DNA of 64,000 nucleotides from Pseudoxanthomonas sp. GM95 (GCF_900109775.1 NZ_FOAX01000002.1:930001-994000); one strand, 5' to 3'. Numbered from the stretch's first letter, positions 28,703 through 37,277 are shown. Made by a program: numbers and translations. The notes: generated by a model from the letters alone, not told the origin.

Positions 28703-30193
28703 TCAACAGCAACCGTGCTCGCCGCGTTCCTGCGCGCTAGCCGCAGCGGCCACGCCGGTGGTCAGGCCGGCCACGCTGGCCGCCTGATGCGCGGCGATCA
28801 CGTGCGACACGCAGGCGGTGACGCGCTTGCCCATCGGGATGTGCAGGAACTCGTTGGGGCCGTGCGCGTTGGAGTGCGGACCCAGCACGCCGGTGATCAT
28901 GAACTGCGCGCCCGGGAATTTCTCGCCCAGCATGCCCATGAACGGGATCGTGCCGCCTTCACCCATGTACATCGCCGGTTTGCCGAACGCGGCCTGCGAG
29001 GCCGCTTCGATGGCGTCGGTCAGCCACGGCGACTGTGCGGGGGCGTTCCAGCCGGTGGAGGACTTCTCCAGCACCAGTTCGACCTTGGCGCCGTTGGGCG
29101 GGTCGCGCAGCAGCACGTCTTTCAGGATCTCGCCGGCGCGCTTGCCGTCCAGGGTCGGCGGCAGGCGCAGGGAAATCTTCACCGAGGTCTGCGGGCGCAG
29201 CACGTTGCCGGCCGAAGCCAGCGCAGGCAGGCCATCGGCGCCGGTGATCGACAGCGCCGGGCGCCAAGTGCGGTTGAGCACCAGCTCGGTCAGATCGCTG
29301 TCCATCGGCGTCATGCCGGGCAGAAACGGGAATTTTTCGTAGACCTCCTTGTCCAGCACGCCGGCGACCTTGGCGGCCTGTTCCAGGCGCTCGGCCGGGA
29401 TCTCGACGAACAGGTCCTCGACCACGACCTTGCCGGTGGTCTCGTCTTCCAGGCGCGACAGCAGCTGGCGCAGCAGGCGGAAGCTGGACGGGACGATGCC
29501 CGAGGCATCGCCGGAGTGGACGCCTTCGCTCAGCACTTTCACCGTGAAGTTGCCGCCGGCCATGCCGCGCAGCGAGGTGGTGCACCACAGCTGCTCGTAG
29601 TTGCCGCAGCCCGAGTCCAGGCAGACCACCAGTGAGGGCTTGCCGATGCGTTCGGCCAGATGGTCGACGTAGGCGGGCAGGTCATAGCTGCCCGATTCCT
29701 CGCAGGCCTCGATCAGGATCACGCAGCGCGCATGCGGCAGGCCCTGTTCCTGCAGCGCCAGGATCGCCGACAGCGAACCGTAGATTGCGTAGCCATCGTC
29801 GGCACCGCCGCGGCCATAGAGCTTGTCGCCCTTGATCACCGGCTTCCACGGGCCCAGGTCCTCGTCCCAGCCGGTCATTTCCGGCTGCTTGTCCAGGTGG
29901 CCGTACAGCAGCACGCAGTCCTCGCCGGTGCCTTCGCCGCTGGCCGGGATGTCCAGGAAGATCAGCGGCGTGCGGCCTTCCAGTTCGATCACCTCCACCT
30001 GCATGCCGGCGATGGGCTGGGCCTTGGCCCAGGTTTCCATCAGCGTCACGGCCTGGGCCATGTAGCCGTTGGCGACCCAATCGGCGTCGAACATCGGGGA
30101 TTTGTTGGGGATGCGGATGTATTCGACCAGCTGCGGGACGATTTCCTCATCCCACTTGCCGGCAACGAAACGGTCCAGGCGTGCGGTATCCAT
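28703..30193 (-). CDS. M20 family metallopeptidase (dipeptidase)
   Basis: A 496-residue cytoplasmic zinc dipeptidase of the ArgE/DapE/CNDP group. Metal ligands lie in YGHLDKQPE, GRGGADDGYA, EACEESGS and CLDSGCG, with a late His in HSNAHGPNEF. The dimerisation domain is in the middle (about 220-340). It ends with HGCC, a C-terminal Cys pair of unknown meaning, after an Ala-rich tail. The substrate is unknown. Confidence 0.88.
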   Translation of the reverse strand: MDTARLDRFVAGKWDEEIVPQLVEYIRIPNKSPMFDADWVANGYMAQAVTLMETWAKAQPIAGMQVEVIELEGRTPLIFLDIPASGEGTGEDCVLLYGHLDKQPEMTGWDEDLGPWKPVIKGDKLYGRGGADDGYAIYGSLSAILALQEQGLPHARCVILIEACEESGSYDLPAYVDHLAERIGKPSLVVCLDSGCGNYEQLWCTTSLRGMAGGNFTVKVLSEGVHSGDASGIVPSSFRLLRQLLSRLEDETTGKVVVEDLFVEIPAERLEQAAKVAGVLDKEVYEKFPFLPGMTPMDSDLTELVLNRTWRPALSITGADGLPALASAGNVLRPQTSVKISLRLPPTLDGKRAGEILKDVLLRDPPNGAKVELVLEKSSTGWNAPAQSPWLTDAIEAASQAAFGKPAMYMGEGGTIPFMGMLGEKFPGAQFMITGVLGPHSNAHGPNEFLHIPMGKRVTACVSHVIAAHQAASVAGLTTGVAAAASAQERGEHGCC

Positions 30194-30223
30194 GCGGCTC
30201 TACTCAGCAAAAATCTGCCGTCA

Positions 30224-30229
30224 ATTCTA
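30224..30229 (-). promoter_or_regulatory. -10 element for the M20 dipeptidase gene
   Basis: TAGAAT on the minus strand, about 30 bp upstream of the dipeptidase ATG. I see no clear -35. Confidence 0.35.
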
Positions 30230-30266
30230 CGCCCCCCGATCTGTACGGCTTGCCGGGGCCGGGGCG

Positions 30267-30284
30267 TGTAGGACTTTTCCTACA
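30267..30284 (+). promoter_or_regulatory. GacA-box-like palindrome upstream of comEA-like gene
   Basis: TGTAGG-ACTTTT-CCTACA is a perfect inverted repeat with 6-bp arms and a 6-nt spacer (7-bp arms with a 4-nt spacer is equally valid). The known GacA upstream activating sequence is TGTAAG-N6-CTTACA, so the geometry is identical and one base pair per arm differs. It is 146 bp upstream of the comEA-like ATG. It could instead be another regulator's operator or a fragment of a palindromic repeat. Confidence 0.45.
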
Positions 30285-30429
30285 AAGGATCGGGATGTTT
30301 CCCGGCATCGCCCAAGGGCCTGGGCCGATATCGTGGCCCTGTGTCGAGGGGGAGACTGTGCACACCGGATGACGCAGCCCGTCCCGGACCGGAACGCCTA
30401 CCCAACTCATCGCCACAAGGAGTGTTGCC

Positions 30430-30768
30430 ATGAAATCCATTTCCATCCTGATCAAGTCGCTGTTCCTGTCGCTGCTGCTGATCACCGCCGCGCAGGCCGC
30501 CGAGACCAAGGTGAACATCAACACGGCCGACGTCGCCGCACTGGACGCCGTGCTGCTCAACGTCGGGGCCACCAAGGCCCAAGCCATCGTCGATTACCGC
30601 AAGACCAACGGCCCCTTCAAGAGCGCCGAAGAGCTGGCGATGGTCAAGGGCATCGGCCTGAAGACCGTCGAGAAGAACCGCGATCGCATCGAGGTCGGCC
30701 GCTCGGCTGCCGCACCAAAAAAGCCTTCCGCCGCTGCCGCACCGGCCAAGCCGGTGGCACGTCGCTAA
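30430..30768 (+). CDS. ComEA-like helix-hairpin-helix protein
   Basis: A 112-residue secreted protein. The signal peptide (about 1-23, ending AQAAE) is followed by a helix-hairpin-helix DNA-binding domain (INTADVAALDAVL, then AQAIVDYRKTNGPF and MVKGIGLKTVEKN) and a Lys/Ala/Pro tail. ComEA proteins bind incoming DNA in the periplasm during transformation; short versions like this are common in gammaproteobacteria. AGGAG precedes the ATG. The GGA-rich region with a terminator follows immediately. Confidence 0.85.
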   Translation: MKSISILIKSLFLSLLLITAAQAAETKVNINTADVAALDAVLLNVGATKAQAIVDYRKTNGPFKSAEELAMVKGIGLKTVEKNRDRIEVGRSAAAPKKPSAAAAPAKPVARR

Positions 30769-30821
30769 GGCGCAAAGACGTCACGGGACGCAGCGGAGCA
30801 GGACGCACCGCCGCGACCTTC

Positions 30822-30945
30822 AAGGGCAGGACGCCACGTGACCGGCAGGGATGCCGACAGGGATGTACCTCACCACCTGGCTGGGTGGGAGACGAGGGAA
30901 GGCAGGACGCCGGTAGACCAAGGCACGATGCCGACAGGGAAGTAC
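30822..30945 (+). repeat. Imperfect direct repeat inside the GGA array
   Basis: Two copies about 76-77 bp apart share GGCAGGACGCC (30825 and 30901) and GATGCCGACAGGGA (30850 and 30927), each followed by a GTAC. Internal duplication would have doubled the number of GGA sites. Confidence 0.7.
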
Positions 30946-30947
30946 TT

Positions 30948-30985
30948 CCGCCCGGGTGCGCCGCACGCACCCGGGCGGTTCTATT
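30948..30985 (+). terminator. Intrinsic terminator after comEA/GGA region
   Basis: A 13-bp perfect stem (CCGCCCGGGTGCG and its complement) around CCGCA, followed by TTCTATTT. Confidence 0.85.
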
Positions 30986-31009
30986 TGTGGTGCGGCTAAA
31001 CTTGGTCCC

Positions 31010-31621
31010 ATGACTTCGCATCCGTTCGACGCTCGCGTCACGCAAGTAATCCCTGCCAACGAATACCGCCGCGAGCGCTGGCGCAACGGCCTGGGCTGGA
31101 CCCGCCAGATCGCCGCTTCGCATGCCGGCGATGACTGGGACTGGCGCCTGTCGATCGCCGAGATCGAGCAGGACGCGGCGTTCTCCGCATTCCCCGGCGT
31201 CGAGCGCGAACTGGTGCTGCTGCATGGCAACGGCGTGCGCCTGTGCTTCGACGATGGGCAGACGGTGACGCTGTCGCCGCCGCACGAGAAGCATCGCTTC
31301 AGCGGCGCGCGCAGCCTGCGCGGCGAGCTGGTCGACGGGGTGACCCACGACTTCAATCTGATGTGGCGGCCAGAGGCACTGGATGCCGAACTGCTGTTGC
31401 GGCCGCTGGTGGGGCCGATGTTCTTCTTCGCCGATGCGCGCACGCACTGGGCGATCCACCTGATCGCCGGGCAGGCGCGTTTTGATGCGGCCTCCGGCCT
31501 GCCGCCGCTGTGGGCGGGCGATACGGCGCTGCTGTACGGCACGCCGGATCGGGTGCGTTATGCACTGGACGGTGGCGGCGAGCTGATCGCGGTGAAGTTC
31601 ACCACGCCGGAGCCTGCGTAA
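31010..31621 (+). CDS. HutD family cupin protein
   Basis: A 203-residue HutD/Ves-like protein. It has VIPANEYRRERWRNGLGWTR, WDWRLSIAEI and the MWRPEALDAELLLRPL region; HutD may limit histidine utilisation, but no hut genes are here. The start at ATG 31010 matches the family N-terminus. It converges on the flavoprotein gene with 6 bp between stops. Confidence 0.82.
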   Translation: MTSHPFDARVTQVIPANEYRRERWRNGLGWTRQIAASHAGDDWDWRLSIAEIEQDAAFSAFPGVERELVLLHGNGVRLCFDDGQTVTLSPPHEKHRFSGARSLRGELVDGVTHDFNLMWRPEALDAELLLRPLVGPMFFFADARTHWAIHLIAGQARFDAASGLPPLWAGDTALLYGTPDRVRYALDGGGELIAVKFTTPEPA

Positions 31622-31627
31622 CGCAGC

Positions 31628-33253
31628 TCAATACACGTCGCGGCGATAGCGGCCCTGTGCGCGCAGGGTGTCGACTTCGGCCTCGCCCAGCGTGTCCTGT
31701 AGCACCGCATCCACGCCTGGCGCCATGCCGTCAAGACTGCCGCAGACGTAAACGGCGGCGCCTTCAGCGATCCAACGCTGCAGGTCGGACGCGGCCCGGC
31801 GCAGGGCGTCCTGCACGTACAGGCGCGGTGTTTCGTCGCGTGAGAACGCCAGGTCCAGCCGCTCCAGCCAGCCTTGTGCGTGCCAGGTGCTGAGTTCATC
31901 GCCGTGATAGACATCGTGCGCGCGCTGGCGTTCGCCGAACAGCAGCCAGTTGCGTCGCGCGCCGGCGGCGATCCGTGACTTGAGCAGGGCGCGCAACCCG
32001 GCGATGCCGGTGCCGTTGCCGATCAGGATCAGGGGCACGTCCGGTGCCGGCGGGTGGAAGTTGGGATTGGCCCGCAGCCGCAGCGCAATCGATGCGCCAG
32101 GCGTGGCGTGATCGCACAACCAACCGCTGGCCAGGCCGGGGCTGCCGTCGGGCCGCTGCATCCGCCTTACCAACAAGTGCAGTGCGCCATCGGCTGGCAG
32201 CGAGGCGATCGAATACTCGCGATGCGGCAATGGCGGCAGCGTCTCAACCAATGTCTGCGGAGTAACCCCGGGCGCGGGCGCGTCGGGCAACTGGCGCGCG
32301 GCGAGCGCTTGCGCCAACAGCATCGGCGTCTGTTCTACCAATACCGAGGTGGTGGCATCCAACGCTTGCTGCTGCAGCCATTGCGCCACGCGCGTGGGCG
32401 CATGGCGTGGGCCGATCTCGACCAGGTCGCCGGCCTGCCAGTGTGGCATGTCGGCAGGCGGCGTCAGGGCGAGGTGGTAGACCGGGCCGCCGAGGCTGCC
32501 GGGATTGAGCAGGCGGCGTTCCTGCAGCGTCCAGGCTTCGTAGCTGGGGGCGCGCCAGTCGCGCAGGTCGGCATAGCCGGCCAGCAGCGCCAGGTGGTGC
32601 TGCCAGTGGCGCAGAGCCGCATCGTCGGCGTTGTCCACCTCCACGCGGTCGAACAGCGGCGTCGCGCCATGTCGGCGGAGCCAGTCGTCGAGCTGCCGTC
32701 CGAATGCGCAGTACTGCGCGTAGGTCGCATCGCCCAGCGCAAGCACGGCGTACTGCAGCGGCGCTAGCGCGGCTGGGTGCGCCAGCACATCGCGCACGAA
32801 GCCCAGCGCCAGATCCGGTGGATCGCCTTCGCCAGTGGTGCTGACCACGAACAACACGCGGCGGTAATGCGCCAGCGTGGCCAGATCCAGCGACGCCAAC
32901 GAGCGCACCCGTACCTCAATCCCGCCTTCGCGCAGCGACTGCGCGGTGCGCAGCGCGAGTTCGATGGCGTAGCCGGTCTGGCTGGCGTGGGCGACCAGCA
33001 CGGTCTCGGCGTCGATCTGCTCTGTCAGCGTTTCGGCGCGCGGCGCGCGGGCGCGCCACAGGATCCAACCCGTGAACGCGACGTACGCCGCCAGGCTGAG
33101 ACCAGCGCCGATCCAGCGCTGTGGTCGCGGCGGTCCACGCCACCAGTCGCCGGGCTGCCAGGCGAACAGCACCGCCACCACCGCGGCCAGCGCCAGCAGC
33201 ACCAGGCCATTGCCCAAGGCGGCGCGCGACGGACGCAATCGCGCGTTGCTCAT
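31628..33253 (-). CDS. Membrane-anchored sulfite reductase-like diflavin reductase
   Basis: A 541-residue NADPH-FAD-FMN reductase. Two N-terminal membrane helices (about 13-32 and 47-66) anchor it. A flavodoxin domain (about 85-225) with HASQTGYAIELA, STTGEGDPPD and LGDATYAQYCAFG follows. The CysJ-like FAD domain has REYSIASLP and GLASGWLCD, and the NADPH domain has IGNGTGIAGLRALL and VCGSLDGMAPGVD. It is the last gene of the iron-linked operon beginning at 36378; together with ApbE and the PepSY protein it suggests electron transfer across the inner membrane, for example to ferric siderophores (inference). Confidence 0.85.
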   Translation of the reverse strand: MSNARLRPSRAALGNGLVLLALAAVVAVLFAWQPGDWWRGPPRPQRWIGAGLSLAAYVAFTGWILWRARAPRAETLTEQIDAETVLVAHASQTGYAIELALRTAQSLREGGIEVRVRSLASLDLATLAHYRRVLFVVSTTGEGDPPDLALGFVRDVLAHPAALAPLQYAVLALGDATYAQYCAFGRQLDDWLRRHGATPLFDRVEVDNADDAALRHWQHHLALLAGYADLRDWRAPSYEAWTLQERRLLNPGSLGGPVYHLALTPPADMPHWQAGDLVEIGPRHAPTRVAQWLQQQALDATTSVLVEQTPMLLAQALAARQLPDAPAPGVTPQTLVETLPPLPHREYSIASLPADGALHLLVRRMQRPDGSPGLASGWLCDHATPGASIALRLRANPNFHPPAPDVPLILIGNGTGIAGLRALLKSRIAAGARRNWLLFGERQRAHDVYHGDELSTWHAQGWLERLDLAFSRDETPRLYVQDALRRAASDLQRWIAEGAAVYVCGSLDGMAPGVDAVLQDTLGEAEVDTLRAQGRYRRDVY

Positions 33254-34227
33254 GCCGCCAGCAGGTCAACGAAACGCGCGCTCATCCGTTCCTGCGCACC
33301 CGCATCGGACTGCGTGACGAAACGCGCCGCCAGCCCGTGCGTGGTCGCGAACGCCAGCCCGGCGTCCACGCCCATCACGGTCAGCGCGGTGGCACAGGCG
33401 TCGGCGTCCATCGCAGTGGTGGCGACCACGGTGACGGCGGCGGCCGCCTGCGTGACGGGCTGTCCGGTGCGCGGGTCGAAGGTGTGCGCGTAACGCACGC
33501 CGTCGTGTTCGAAGCGATGCCAGCGATCGCCGGAGGTGGCCACGGCAAGGCCGTCCAGGGCGAGCACGCGCGGTGGCAGATCGCCATGCTCATCGGCGCC
33601 GGTCTCCACCAGCACGCGCCACGGCGTGCCGTCGGGCTTGCAGCCGCGGCCGGCGAGTTCGCCGCCGACTTCCACCAGCGCATCGGCGATGCCACGTGCC
33701 TGCAGCGCCTGCAGCAGCAGGTCGACCGCGTAACCCTTGGCGATGGCCGACAGATCCAGCTGCACGTCGCCGGGCTGCAGGAGTTCGAAAGGATCCTCGC
33801 GCAGGACCAGCTGCGCCCAGCGCGGACGCGCCTGTGCCTGCGCCAGGGCCGCCGGCGCGGGAATCGATGGCGTGCCACCGCCGGCACCGAAACCCCAGGC
33901 CTGTACGAGCGCGCCGACGGTCGGATCAAACGCGCCCCCGCTGGCCGCGGCGATCTTCAGCGCGCAGGCCATCACCTGGCCGAAATCGTGCGGTAGCACC
34001 TGCCAGCTGCCGGGCGCGGCGTGGTTGAAACGGCACAGGTCCGACCCGGCTTCCCACGTGCTCATCTGCGCGACCACGCGATCCAGCGTGGCCTGCAACA
34101 GGTCATGCAGTGGATGCAGGTCCACGCCCGATGGCACGGCCAGCTTGGTCGACCAGGTCGTGCCCATGGTGCGGCCGCCGAGCGTGGCCAGCGCCAACAT
34201 GCGCGAAGGAGCGAGCAGGGAAGACAT
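33250..34227 (-). CDS. apbE: FAD:protein FMN transferase (ApbE family)
   Basis: A 325-residue flavin transferase that attaches FMN covalently to Thr or Ser of extracytoplasmic domains. It has GRTMGTTWSTKL near the start, the family motif DLSAIAKGYAVDLLL, LVEVGGELAGRG, and the metal-site region HTFDPRTGQPV and TTAMDADACATALTVMG. No convincing lipobox or signal peptide is seen. The ATG at 34227 replaces a TTG two codons upstream. It overlaps the diflavin reductase by 4 bp. Confidence 0.9.
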   Translation of the reverse strand: MSSLLAPSRMLALATLGGRTMGTTWSTKLAVPSGVDLHPLHDLLQATLDRVVAQMSTWEAGSDLCRFNHAAPGSWQVLPHDFGQVMACALKIAAASGGAFDPTVGALVQAWGFGAGGGTPSIPAPAALAQAQARPRWAQLVLREDPFELLQPGDVQLDLSAIAKGYAVDLLLQALQARGIADALVEVGGELAGRGCKPDGTPWRVLVETGADEHGDLPPRVLALDGLAVATSGDRWHRFEHDGVRYAHTFDPRTGQPVTQAAAAVTVVATTAMDADACATALTVMGVDAGLAFATTHGLAARFVTQSDAGAQERMSARFVDLLAA

Positions 34228-34287
34228 GGGCAATCGGCCGCGTGCGGGGACGCACCGGGCGTGGTCGAGCCGCGCCCGGTGGCTGCC

Positions 34288-35133
34288 TTACTGCGGCAGG
34301 GCTTCCAGCGTGGCGATGTAGCTCAGGCGACGCTGGGTGGCCTGCTTGACCGTGGTCTTGTTGTCGGTGGTCGAAGCCGAGATCCAGTACATGCCCGGCT
34401 CGGCCCACTGCACCGAGAACTCGCCGTTGGCGTCGGTGGTGACCTTGGTGTCTTCCTGCGCGTTGCGGTAGCGCGTGGCGCCGCGGACGACCTGCACTTC
34501 CAGTCCGGCCTTGGGCTGGCCATCGACCATCAGCTTGAACTTGGCGGCCTCACCGGCGAACAGGTCGTTGGGGTGGGTTACTTCCACCAGCTCCAGGCCC
34601 TTGCCGGTCGCCTTGATCGGGGTCGGCGCACCGTTGGTGATGAAGGTTTCCACGCGGCCCAGGTTCTCGGTGACTTCCAGGTTCTTGGCGCCCTTGGGCA
34701 CCTTGGTGGCCAGTTCCTCGGCGGTGACGCTGCGCAGGAAGCCGCTGTTGGGATCGGGTTTGGCGCCCGGCGCCGGCGGCGCGCCTGGGCCGCGACGCTC
34801 GCCCCAGCGGGCCGACAGGCCGTTGGTGACGTTGGCCACGCGGTAGGTGCCCTGCTGGTTCAACTCCACGTCGAATACGCTGCGGGTCTTGCCAGTGGCG
34901 TCGTTCTGCGCCTGCACGGTGCTGCCATCGGGCGCGGTGATGGTGATGCCGTCCAGGCGCACCGGCACGAAGTCCGGATAGAACAGCTCGTTGGACACCG
35001 CTGCATCCACCGTCACCCACACATCGTTGCCGGCGACCACGGTCGAGGCAGGCACCAGCCACTGTTTGTGCGCGGCGGCGGTGAAGGGGAGGGCGGCGGC
35101 CAGTGCCAGGGCGAGGGTCAGGGAACGCTTCAT
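34288..35133 (-). CDS. DUF4198 domain-containing periplasmic protein
   Basis: A 281-residue secreted protein: signal peptide (about 1-20, ending TAAA), then the DUF4198 start [19 protein letters not shown] with its His right after cleavage, two beta-sandwich parts, and a terminal Ig-like domain ([17 protein letters not shown]). DUF4198 proteins often accompany nickel, cobalt or iron uptake. The ATG at 35133 has a GGAG site. Confidence 0.85.
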   Translation of the reverse strand: MKRSLTLALALAAALPFTAAAHKQWLVPASTVVAGNDVWVTVDAAVSNELFYPDFVPVRLDGITITAPDGSTVQAQNDATGKTRSVFDVELNQQGTYRVANVTNGLSARWGERRGPGAPPAPGAKPDPNSGFLRSVTAEELATKVPKGAKNLEVTENLGRVETFITNGAPTPIKATGKGLELVEVTHPNDLFAGEAAKFKLMVDGQPKAGLEVQVVRGATRYRNAQEDTKVTTDANGEFSVQWAEPGMYWISASTTDNKTTVKQATQRRLSYIATLEALPQ

Positions 35134-35174
35134 GCGGGTTGCTCCGTTAAGACGTGCGAATGCGGGGAAGAAGA

Positions 35175-35702
35175 TCAGGGCTTGGCGGTCAGCGAGACGG
35201 CGCCGACTTCGGTGCTGCCTTGGCCCTTGGCGGTCTGCGCAGCGGTGGCCGGCCAGGTGAAAGGCACCTTGACCAGCTCGCGGCCGCCGACTTCGCGCGC
35301 CGCTTCCACCACCAGCGTGTAGCTGCCGGGCTTGAGGCCGGACAGCTGCGGCGCATTGGCGGCGAAATCCAGGGTCTGCACGCCCGCCGGACGGGTCGGG
35401 CCGGTCAAGCCGTCCACCGGCAGTTCCAGGCTGCGGCCGGACTTGCGCCACCACTGGCGCAGGTCGGGCAGCCACTTGGTGCCGTGGCCTTCCTTGGTGT
35501 CCTTGTTCTCGTACCAGACCGCCAGGTTGGCCGCGGCCTTGCCGTCGGCGCCTTCCACGTACACGGCCACATACGGACGGTGGTACTCGGCCACGTTGAG
35601 CTGCGGGATCTCCACCTTCACCTGCAGCGTCGCCGCATACGACGGCAGCGCCAGCAGCCCGCTGAGCGCGATGGTCAGGGTGATCGGTACGGTCTTGGTC
35701 AT
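35175..35702 (-). CDS. DUF2271 domain-containing periplasmic protein
   Basis: A 175-residue secreted protein with a signal peptide (about 1-23, ending PSYA). The DUF2271 domain has [33 protein letters not shown] and a closing [21 protein letters not shown]2271 proteins are regularly encoded next to PepSY and ApbE genes; the function is unknown. It lies 40 bp after the PepSY gene. Confidence 0.85.
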   Translation of the reverse strand: MTKTVPITLTIALSGLLALPSYAATLQVKVEIPQLNVAEYHRPYVAVYVEGADGKAAANLAVWYENKDTKEGHGTKWLPDLRQWWRKSGRSLELPVDGLTGPTRPAGVQTLDFAANAPQLSGLKPGSYTLVVEAAREVGGRELVKVPFTWPATAAQTAKGQGSTEVGAVSLTAKP

Positions 35703-35742
35703 AGCGAGGCGTCCTTGAAGGTGCAGGTCAACAGAGGGGGAA

Positions 35743-36378
35743 TCAGTGGACGAAGATCAGCGCCAGCAGCAGCGGCACCAGCAGCCCCAGGCCCACCATC
35801 GGCCAGGTCATGCGACGCTGGCCGGCGTGCAGCTGCAACAGCAACAGCCCGGTGATGCAGAACACCAGGCACGCCACCGCGAACACATCGAGGAACCAGC
35901 TCCACGCCGCGCCGGCGTTGCGGCCCTTGTGCAGATCGTTGAACAGCGAGACCCAGCCGCGATCGGTGGACTCGAATTCCACCGCGCCGCTTTCGCGATC
36001 CAGTGACAGCCAGCCATCGCCGCCGGGGCGCGGCAGCGACACGTAGACCTCATCGGCCGACCATTCGCCCTCGCGCCCGGCCAGGCTGATGTCCAGCGTG
36101 CCTTCCAGCCAGTCCGAGACCACGCGCGGCAGCGGCGCGTTGCCGTCTTCGCGCGCACCCAGCGACTTGAGCAGCGGCGCCGGAACGGTCGCAGTGCGAT
36201 GGGTGACCTGCGGCTTGGATTCGATGCTGGCTGCGTGGTTGAGCGTGATGCCGGTGGCAGCGAACAGCAGCATTCCGATCAGGCACACCGCCGAACTGAT
36301 CCAGTGCCACTGGTGCAGCGTGCGCAGCCAGAAGCCACGGCGTTGCTGTGCGGAAAGCGGGGCAGCGGCCTGGGACAA
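35743..36378 (-). CDS. PepSY-associated membrane protein
   Basis: A 211-residue protein with an N-terminal helix (WISSAVCLIGMLLFAATGI), a periplasmic PepSY-type domain (about 55-145), then two more helices (SWFLDVFAVACLVFCITGLLLL and MVGLGLLVPLLLALIFV). His residues at both membrane faces (LHQWHW, TLNHAA, DLHKGRN) could hold heme, as in related PepSY proteins. The frame opens with TTG at 36378, no other start is available before the first helix, and an in-frame stop lies 11 codons upstream. A Fur-box-like site is 57 bp upstream. Confidence 0.8.
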   Translation of the reverse strand: MSQAAAPLSAQQRRGFWLRTLHQWHWISSAVCLIGMLLFAATGITLNHAASIESKPQVTHRTATVPAPLLKSLGAREDGNAPLPRVVSDWLEGTLDISLAGREGEWSADEVYVSLPRPGGDGWLSLDRESGAVEFESTDRGWVSLFNDLHKGRNAGAAWSWFLDVFAVACLVFCITGLLLLQLHAGQRRMTWPMVGLGLLVPLLLALIFVH

Positions 36379-36434
36379 GAACGGAGGATTCCGAAGGAGT
36401 TCGACGGTCTAGCGATCGCGGCATTACACCATGA

Positions 36435-36455
36435 AATGAGAATCGGTCTCAATTA
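36435..36455 (-). promoter_or_regulatory. Fur-box-like operator of the PepSY operon
   Basis: AATGAGAATCGGTCTCAATT carries the inverted core TGAGA-N5-TCTCA typical of Fur sites. A CATAAT -10-like hexamer on the minus strand overlaps it. Position and orientation fit iron repression of the genes from 36378 down to 31628. Confidence 0.7.
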
Positions 36456-36487
36456 TGGCACGGTCATTTGGGGCTAGATTTGGCGTA

Positions 36488-37177
36488 TCAGACTTCGGCC
36501 CAGCCGCGCAGCAGGTTGTGGTACACGCCGGTCAGCTGGACGATCGCCTGTTGATCGCCGCCGCTGGCAGTGAGCCGCTGGATGGCGGTATCCATCTCCA
36601 GCAGCAGACGTCGGTTTGCTTCGTCGCGGACCATGCTCTGCACCCAGAAAAACGATGCCAAGCGTGCGCCGCGCGTCACGGGCGTGACTTTGTGCAGGCT
36701 GCTGGACGGATACAGGATCAGGTCGCCAGCCGGCAGCTTCACCTCGTGCTCGCCGTAGGTGTCGCTGATGACCAGTTCGCCGCCGTCGTATTCGTCCGGC
36801 TCGCACAGGAACAGCGTGCACGACAGATCGCTGCGCACCTGCTGGCGCGACTGGCCGGGGCGATCCACGGCCATCACCGAACCATCGACGTGGAAGCCGT
36901 ATTCTCCGCCGCCGGTGTAGCGGTTGAAGCGCGGCGGCAGCGTGCGCAGCGGCAGGGCAGCGGCGAAGTACAGCGGACTGCGTTCCAGTGCCGCCAGCAC
37001 CTGCTGGCCGAGCTGTTCGCGCAGGGGCGAGGCATCGGGCAGTTGCTCGTTGCGTTTGACCTTGGCGCCTTGCGCGCCGACGGTCTCGCGGCCATCGGTC
37101 CAGTCGGCCGCGTCCAACGCCTGGCGCATCTGTTGGAGCTGGTCGGCATCAAGGACGTTGGGAACGTGCAGCAGCAT
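36488..37177 (-). CDS. piuC: Fe2+/2-oxoglutarate-dependent PKHD-type hydroxylase PiuC
   Basis: A 229-residue dioxygenase of the PiuC/YbiX family, typically encoded with catecholate receptors Fiu/PiuA. Iron ligands are the His and Asp of GFHVDGSV and the His of [13 protein letters not shown]; the 2-oxoglutarate Arg follows in [10 protein letters not shown]. The substrate is unknown. It lies 100 bp downstream of the TonB receptor, with a hairpin between them. Confidence 0.92.
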   Translation of the reverse strand: MLLHVPNVLDADQLQQMRQALDAADWTDGRETVGAQGAKVKRNEQLPDASPLREQLGQQVLAALERSPLYFAAALPLRTLPPRFNRYTGGGEYGFHVDGSVMAVDRPGQSRQQVRSDLSCTLFLCEPDEYDGGELVISDTYGEHEVKLPAGDLILYPSSSLHKVTPVTRGARLASFFWVQSMVRDEANRRLLLEMDTAIQRLTASGGDQQAIVQLTGVYHNLLRGWAEV

Positions 37178-37199
37178 CGTGTGGGGCCTCTACAACGAC

Positions 37200-37225
37200 G
37201 CACGGGAAGGCAAGCCTTCCCGTGC
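37200..37225 (-). terminator. Hairpin between TonB receptor and piuC
   Basis: GCACGGGAAGGC and its exact complement around a 2-nt loop, with no strong T run. It may attenuate rather than end transcription from the receptor into piuC. Confidence 0.55.
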
Positions 37226-37277
37226 TGGAAGTGCCGGTGGCCCGGCACGGTGGGTGCAACCTAGCAGACGCGCAGGA

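Larger units (their letters stand above)
30769..30985 (+). ncRNA. Candidate CsrA/RsmA-binding RNA (GGA array), comEA 3' region
   Basis: Ten GGA triplets lie between 30786 and 30940, about three times the number expected from composition; the 339-nt upstream ORF has one. Several fall in the loops of tiny hairpins: GGC-AGGAC-GCC at 30825-30835 and again at 30901-30911, GGCA-GGGA-TGCC at 30844-30855, and ACA-GGGA-TGT at 30857-30866. The last equals the CsrA SELEX core ACARGGAUGU; ACAGGGAAGT at 30934 differs by one base. An intrinsic terminator closes the region. Clusters of GGA in hairpin loops define CsrB/RsmY/RsmZ-type RNAs that titrate CsrA. It could be a separate small RNA or the 3' UTR of the comEA transcript. 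Confidence 0.55.

Noticed and set aside
28268..29635. 455-codon plus-strand frame over the M20 dipeptidase
   Set aside because: Antisense shadow of a gene with intact zinc ligands.
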